NCBI GenBank assembly: GCA_025356435.1
Contig: JANXSY010000005.1
Coordinates: 1-36,025 of the forward strand
DNA: 36,025 nucleotides
DNA from: Isosphaeraceae bacterium
Lineage (GTDB): Bacteria; Planctomycetota; Planctomycetia; Isosphaerales; Isosphaeraceae
Reading direction: 5' to 3'
Positions 31,781 to 36,025 of the stretch are shown here, piece after piece. The notes beneath the pieces were generated by a model. That model ran no database searches, was not told where the DNA came from, and saw only the letters and a list, made by a program, of their open reading frames with translations. The number at the start of each line of letters is the position of its first letter. Position 1 is the stretch's first letter. Position numbers and translations under genes: made by a program.

Positions 31781-32527
31781 TCAGGCTCCGAGAAAGGGCA
31801 GAAGTCGCGGACGCCGCCCGAGGTGGTGACTGATCACCGCGCCGAGCGTCGCGCGGACAGCTCCGAGGCTACCAGGCCCGAGTTCGGGGTCACGCCAGGC
31901 ATTACCGGGCGAGGCAAGGGCACGGATTGCGCCGAGGGTCCGTCCGGAGAGGGTTGCCACATGGGGCTGGCCCGTGCGGCAGCTCGGGCAGAGGACGCCG
32001 CCGGTCGCTAGGCCGAAGGCAAACGAGTCACCCTCAGCTTCGACTTCAACACCACAGTGGGCGCAGGCATCCAGCACGGGCATGAGTCCCAACTCCCTCA
32101 GGCAAGCGAGCTCGAAACGGAGCACTCGCCTCGATCGCAACAGGGGCTCGCCCAGGTGCCGGAGCGTTACCGTCGCTGCGTCGAAGAGCCTCGGGTGTGG
32201 GTCATGGAAGTCGGTCAGGTCCGACAGCAGCTCGGCAATGTAATAGCCGGCATACAGGGCCGCCAGGTCGCGGCGGAGGGAAGCGAAGCGTTCGACAGGC
32301 ACGGCCTCTGTTACGAGGTCGAGCGCATCGGACGCCTTGTGCAGCAGCACGATATCCGAAACGCCGAGTAGGTCAAGCCCACCCTGCATCGGCGACTTCA
32401 GCCGCCTCGCCCCCTTCGCCAGCCCGGAGACCTTCCCCAAGTCACGAGTGAACGCCGTCATGATCAGGCTTGTCTCGAAGACGTCGACCGTCCGGACAAC
32501 CAGCCCTAAAGTTCGCACCGACGGCAC
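31781..32527 (-). CDS. recO: DNA repair protein RecO
   Basis: The 248-residue product matches RecO: an OB-fold N-terminus (MTAFTRDLGKVSGLAKGARR, about 23-42), a helical middle, and a zinc site from CAHC (155-158) and CPSC (180-183). RecO helps load RecA onto single-stranded DNA during gap repair. Translation probably begins at GTG 32527: GAGGAGG ends about 8 bases upstream, inside the intergenic gap after the glycosyltransferase gene. Length and zinc motif are normal for the family. Confidence 0.95.
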   Translation of the reverse strand: MPSVRTLGLVVRTVDVFETSLIMTAFTRDLGKVSGLAKGARRLKSPMQGGLDLLGVSDIVLLHKASDALDLVTEAVPVERFASLRRDLAALYAGYYIAELLSDLTDFHDPHPRLFDAATVTLRHLGEPLLRSRRVLRFELACLRELGLMPVLDACAHCGVEVEAEGDSFAFGLATGGVLCPSCRTGQPHVATLSGRTLGAIRALASPGNAWRDPELGPGSLGAVRATLGAVISHHLGRRPRLLPFLGA

Positions 32528-32539
32528 GGCTCGTCCTCC

Positions 32540-33961
32540 TCACTTTTGGATGCGACCCGGTGCCGTCGCGACTGCCGCCTTGCGTCGCATGTGGCTCAGA
32601 CGCATACCGGGCACTCTCCGCGACCCGTCGGGCTCATACTCGGCCTCGATCCTTGCCGCAGGCGCGGCCTCTCCCCGGAGGATCGTGCAGGAGACGTGCC
32701 AGATCCGTTCGGGCGGCTGACCGTTGTCGATCTCGGTTTCGAGCCGCATCGACTCCCAACCGTCGAGATAATAGCCAAGGCAGACCCGCGTCCCGTGGGT
32801 AGGCACGACAATCGTCGCGCCGGGGTCGGTTGCGCGGATCGCTGCGGCGGCAAGCCGGTACTGGCTCCGATCGAGATCGAAGACTCGCGAAGGCATCGCC
32901 GCCAGCGCCACTGAAGCACCGACCAACCCGAACGCCAGTCGAGGCCATCTCGGCAACGCGGAGACACCGCGAGCCACGAGCAGCAAGTACGCCGGGCTGA
33001 CGAAGAGCAAGTAGCGGCGATGCCCGAATATCGGGTGCCGCGTCAACGAGTAGACCAGCAAGAGACCGGTCGGAATCAGGAACCACGCGAGCAGCGTCAG
33101 CGCCCCGCGGCCCTCATCCTTCCGCCTCGCATAGAGCCCCCAGCCGATCACGCCAAGGCACGCCGCGACCATCTCGGCCCGCCCACCCGTGAAGGCTTCA
33201 GGCCATTCGAAGAGATACCAGGCGTTGAGCCGAGAGACGAAAACCTCAGGGTTATGGTCGAGATAGCGCCCGGCCCAGGGCAGGAAGGCGAGCACGACGC
33301 CAACCTGGATGGCCAGCCACGCCGGCCATCGGAGCTTGGTATCCCGCAGGTTGAGCAGATAACCGCCCGCCAGGGCCGTCACCATCAGCGTGCCGAGCGG
33401 GTGCGAATATACGAGCGCCACGAGACTCAGCCCGAACGCCCCGCACTTCCACCAGGGGGCCGACTTGCGGAACGAGAGCAGCAGCGACCACGACGCGCAG
33501 GTCATCATCACCAGCCATGAATACATCCGTACTTCGCGACTATGGAAGACGTCGAGCGGGCTGATCGCGGCAAGCCACGCCGCCCAGAGCGCGACCGATC
33601 GGCCCGAAGTCTGGCGGCCGATCGCATAGGCGAGCCCGATCGTCGCCATTCCGCAGACGCCGCTGAACGACCGCGCCGCGGCCTCGCTCGCTCCGAAGAC
33701 GCCGATCCACTGGTGCAAGAGATAGGGATGCAGCACCGCGCGCGTCGCGTCCCAGTGCTGGATCGCGTCGACGAGCGAGGCGAGGCCGTCTCGCTTGGCC
33801 AGCATCATCGTGACGACCTCGTCACTCCAGAAGCTCAAATTCCCGAGGGCGACGAACCGCAACGCGGCTCCGACAGCGAAGATCGCGGCGAGGATCATCG
33901 CATCGCGTCTCCAGGGGAGTGACTCTGAAGGAGCGAGGTCGGATTTCGGTTGCGTGCGCAT
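32540..33961 (-). CDS. GT39/ArnT-like membrane glycosyltransferase
   Basis: The 473-residue product is a multispanning membrane protein, with about 9-11 hydrophobic helices. Near the start, LGNLSFWSDEVVTMMLAKRD has the acidic loop motif of GT-C fold enzymes, and the HSREVRMYSWL block is the usual second motif of this group (PMT_2/GT39-like). Such enzymes transfer a sugar from a polyprenyl-phosphate carrier to an acceptor on the far side of the inner membrane. It ends with a soluble domain containing DPGATIVVPTHGTRVCLGY. It is 12 bases upstream of recO on the same strand. The donor sugar and acceptor cannot be told. Confidence 0.83.
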   Translation of the reverse strand: MRTQPKSDLAPSESLPWRRDAMILAAIFAVGAALRFVALGNLSFWSDEVVTMMLAKRDGLASLVDAIQHWDATRAVLHPYLLHQWIGVFGASEAAARSFSGVCGMATIGLAYAIGRQTSGRSVALWAAWLAAISPLDVFHSREVRMYSWLVMMTCASWSLLLSFRKSAPWWKCGAFGLSLVALVYSHPLGTLMVTALAGGYLLNLRDTKLRWPAWLAIQVGVVLAFLPWAGRYLDHNPEVFVSRLNAWYLFEWPEAFTGGRAEMVAACLGVIGWGLYARRKDEGRGALTLLAWFLIPTGLLLVYSLTRHPIFGHRRYLLFVSPAYLLLVARGVSALPRWPRLAFGLVGASVALAAMPSRVFDLDRSQYRLAAAAIRATDPGATIVVPTHGTRVCLGYYLDGWESMRLETEIDNGQPPERIWHVSCTILRGEAAPAARIEAEYEPDGSRRVPGMRLSHMRRKAAVATAPGRIQK

Positions 33962-34132
33962 GGGCTGGCCATCCCCTCCGTGGGATCGTTGACGTCTCGG
34001 GTCGATCTCCTATCCGGTCAGGGTGTCGATGTCAATCGAAGGTGACGCCTGTCGGAGAAATCCGGCCGTTTTCGAAGAAGACGACGAGGAGCCTTCCGAC
34101 ATTGACGCCCCAAAGGCGACCCTTCACCCGCG

Positions 34133-35008
34133 ATGGGCAACTACCGCCAACACATTGCGTTCGCCTCGACCCTCGGCGTGGGCTACAGCGCGTTGGCCTA
34201 TTTTCTGGCCGGTCTGCACTGGCTCTACGGCTCGGTGGCGATCCTGCTCGCCACGCTCGGCGGCCTTTTGCCCGACCTCGACTCGCCGTCAGGGATCGAG
34301 CTGAAAGGCTTCACGGGGATTCTCGGGGTGCTCGGCGCCTTGATCGTCTGGCAGGAAGTCGGCCAGATCCACCCGCCTCCGGTCTTTGAAGTCCATCTCT
34401 GGGCGATGGTCTGCACCTTCCTCCTGATCCGTCACGGTTTGAGCCGGATCATGGGACACCTGACGGTCCACCGGGGGATCAGCCACAGCCTGCCAACCCT
34501 CGCCGTCTGGACCGAGCTGGTCTATCTCCACTATCCGTCTGAGAGCCATATCATCCGGCTCATGATGGCATTTGCCGTGGGAGTTGGCTTTTTTTCGCAT
34601 CTCTTACTCGACGAAATGTGCAGCGTCGACCTCCGTGGGGCGAGGCTTAACAAGGCGTTTGGCACGGCGATGAAGTTTTGGGCCCCCTCGATCTGGTCGA
34701 CGTTGGCGATGTACGGGCTCTTGACCTTTCTCACCTGGCAGGCGATCCAGCAATGGCCCGACCAGCCGTTTTCTGAAAATGTCGAGATCCGGATGCCCGA
34801 GTGGCCGGCGAACTGGCCGAAGCCGAGGTGGCCGGAGAGCTGGCCTAAGCCGAAATGGCTCGAATCGACCATCGCGAAGGTGCGAAATCCCGTCCCGCCC
34901 GCCCGATCGAAGCCGGGGGACAACGCCGACATCCTTGACAGTCTCTCTGACTTCCCCTCGCTCAAGCTGCCGGGACAGGGGGCAAACCTCTCAGGGCGTC
35001 GTCCGTAG
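34133..35008 (+). CDS. YdjM-family membrane metal-dependent hydrolase with tryptophan-proline-rich tail
   Basis: The 291-residue product belongs to the YdjM family of predicted membrane-bound metal-dependent hydrolases. Signature residues are GGLLPDLDSPSG (43-54), HRGISHSLP (about 113-121), and GVGFFSHLLLDEMCS (about 150-164), with several membrane helices between. After the last helix, a tail of about 80 residues starts with the repeat EWPANWPKPRWPESWPKPKW (about 223-242), then becomes charged and disordered. That tail is not part of the family. It starts at ATG 34133 without a clear ribosome site, 171 bases from the divergent glycosyltransferase gene. Its function is unknown. Confidence 0.85.
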   Translation: MGNYRQHIAFASTLGVGYSALAYFLAGLHWLYGSVAILLATLGGLLPDLDSPSGIELKGFTGILGVLGALIVWQEVGQIHPPPVFEVHLWAMVCTFLLIRHGLSRIMGHLTVHRGISHSLPTLAVWTELVYLHYPSESHIIRLMMAFAVGVGFFSHLLLDEMCSVDLRGARLNKAFGTAMKFWAPSIWSTLAMYGLLTFLTWQAIQQWPDQPFSENVEIRMPEWPANWPKPRWPESWPKPKWLESTIAKVRNPVPPARSKPGDNADILDSLSDFPSLKLPGQGANLSGRRP

Positions 35009-35074
35009 GGACCGTATCCCATTCCCTTGCGGCGATTTCGCGAGGATTGGCGCGGCGAGGCTGGGCATAGTCCG

Positions 35075-35080
35075 TATAAT
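35075..35080 (+). promoter_or_regulatory. -10-like TATAAT before the SurA-like gene
   Basis: A perfect TATAAT hexamer lies about 90 bases before the ATG of the isomerase gene. The nearest -35-like sequence, TTGGCG (35047-35052), is 22 bases away, too far for normal sigma-70 use, so the assignment is tentative. Confidence 0.35.
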
Positions 35081-35166
35081 CGTCAAAATCGAACAGGCAA
35101 TCCGAAGCGGCCGTGGGACGGTCGTGGGTTCGCCTGCCATAAATCCTCGTTAGGGAGAACCGTCCG

Positions 35167-36025
35167 ATGCTTCAGCGTCTCCGCTTCGGTCTGCTGGCGA
35201 CCCTGGCCCTGGCCTCGACCGGAGTGGCCATCGCGCAGCAGGCCCCGCGTGCAGGCGCACCGGCCGCAACCACCGCGACTCCGCCGAGTCCCGCCATCCT
35301 CAAACAGGTCGTCGCGACGATCAACGGTGCCCCGATCACGCGCGGAGAGCTGATCAACTTCATCAGCAAGGTGCCCCTCCCGCCCGGCGAGGAGAAGGAC
35401 ACCTTCCGGCTCGGCATCGACTATCTCGCGAACAACATGCTCCTCAGCCAGTTCCTCACCCGTCAGCGCGTACCGGTCAGCGACCAGGAGATTTCGGCCA
35501 AGGTGACCGAGATCGAGCGGAAGGTGAAGGCCGACGACAACCGCGACCTCAAGGTCGTGCTCGCCGAGGCCAACTCGACGATGGAAGAACTCCGCACGCA
35601 GCTCACCTGGCAGCTCGGCTGGGAGAAGTACGTCAACGCTGCCGCCACCGATACCGCCCTCAAAAAATTCGCCGACGACAACAAAGACCTCTTCACCCGA
35701 GCCCAGGTGCGGGCCAGCCACATCCTCGTGCTCGTGCCCCCCGACGCCCCGGCAACCGCCAAGGAAGCCGCGCGACAGAAGCTGATCGGTATCAAGCAGC
35801 AGGTCGACTCGGGCAAGATCTCCTTCGCCGACGCCGCGAATAAAAACTCCGAAGACGAGGCCAACAAGACCACCCCGAACGGCGGCGACCTCGGCTATTT
35901 CACCCGCAAGGGCCAGTTCATCGAGAAGTTCGCAGCGGCCGCCTTTGCGATGCAGAAGGGGCAGACCTCTGACCCCGTCGAGACCGAATACGGCCTCCAT
36001 TTGATCCAGGTGACCGACCGCAAGC
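35167..36025 (+). CDS. SurA/PpiC-type periplasmic peptidyl-prolyl isomerase, 3' end missing
   Basis: The first 286 codons of this gene are present. The product has a signal peptide (about 1-23, ending VAIAQQ), a low-complexity alanine/proline stretch, a SurA_N-like helical chaperone domain (about 46-165) with VVATINGAPITRGELINFI, and a PpiC-type parvulin domain that starts near residue 181 (ASHILVLVPPDA) and continues past GGDLGYFTRKGQFIEKFAAA and YGLHLIQVTDRK to the edge of the window. Such proteins help fold outer-membrane proteins in the periplasm. AGGGAG lies 9 bases before the ATG. It fits the nearby BamD-like and LptE-like genes functionally, though it is a separate transcript. Confidence 0.92.
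   Translation, partial: MLQRLRFGLLATLALASTGVAIAQQAPRAGAPAATTATPPSPAILKQVVATINGAPITRGELINFISKVPLPPGEEKDTFRLGIDYLANNMLLSQFLTRQRVPVSDQEISAKVTEIERKVKADDNRDLKVVLAEANSTMEELRTQLTWQLGWEKYVNAAATDTALKKFADDNKDLFTRAQVRASHILVLVPPDAPATAKEAARQKLIGIKQQVDSGKISFADAANKNSEDEANKTTPNGGDLGYFTRKGQFIEKFAAAAFAMQKGQTSDPVETEYGLHLIQVTDRK

Noticed and set aside
35047..35080. TTGGCG and TATAAT as a full sigma-70 promoter
   Set aside because: The spacing is 22 bases, too long; only the -10-like hexamer was kept, at low confidence.

Overview
The window is high-GC bacterial DNA that almost certainly comes from a planctomycete, most likely the Isosphaeraceae/Gemmatales side of the phylum (family placement is an inference from gene content). 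The markers are two gene pairs made of a planctomycete haem-motif protein and a DUF1501/DUF1552-type partner, a DUF1559 pseudopilin with a C-terminal H-x9-DG motif, and a bacterial tetrahydromethanopterin (H4MPT) C1 pathway. Genes are packed in long operons with repeated 4-bp ATGA or GTGA stop/start overlaps. Coding density is high and I see no tRNA, rRNA, CRISPR array, insertion sequence or prophage.

Layout. 1-445 (-): start of a secreted alpha/beta-hydrolase-like protein cut by the window edge. 446-1009: non-coding with inverted repeats. 1010-4701 (+): DUF1592-family CxxCH protein and a DUF1552 protein. 4743-10211 (-): a coupled operon of DUF1549/DUF1553 CxxCH protein, DUF1501 protein, AmpD-type amidase and FluC fluoride channel. 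10400-10899 (+): a tiny lipoprotein and a YnfA membrane protein. 10948-18407 (-): a type II secretion/type IV pilus-like machine with one GspE ATPase, three GspF platform proteins and four pilin-like proteins. 18404-23813 (-): C1/H4MPT genes (PTPS, CitG-like, RimK-like ATP-grasp, a methyltransferase, Mch, FhcC and a small unknown gene). 24024-26102 (+): secreted beta-helix/LamG-like protein. 26301-29835 (+): Fae, MtdB-like dehydrogenase, DUF1464 ASKHA-like protein and a secreted metallo-beta-lactamase-fold protein. 29849-33961 (-): LptE-like and BamD-like lipoproteins, RecO and a GT39-type glycosyltransferase. 34133-35008 (+): YdjM-family membrane protein. 35167-end (+): SurA/PpiC-type isomerase, cut by the window edge.

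How they fit. Fae condenses formaldehyde with H4MPT, MtdB oxidises the methylene form, Mch hydrolyses the methenyl form, and FhcC belongs to the formyltransferase/hydrolase complex that releases formate. The PTPS, CitG-like, ATP-grasp and DUF1464 genes are best read as cofactor-synthesis partners. FhcA, FhcB and FhcD are not in the window and must be encoded elsewhere if the pathway is complete.

The most striking feature is that the C1/H4MPT operon runs without a break into the pilus-like operon: the PTPS stop codon overlaps the GspE start in an ATGA. One promoter-like site with a 12-bp dyad over its -35 element lies upstream of the first gene at about 23.83-23.86 kb. Whether the pilus-like machine is functionally tied to formaldehyde metabolism or merely shares transcription is open, and is the main item to check.
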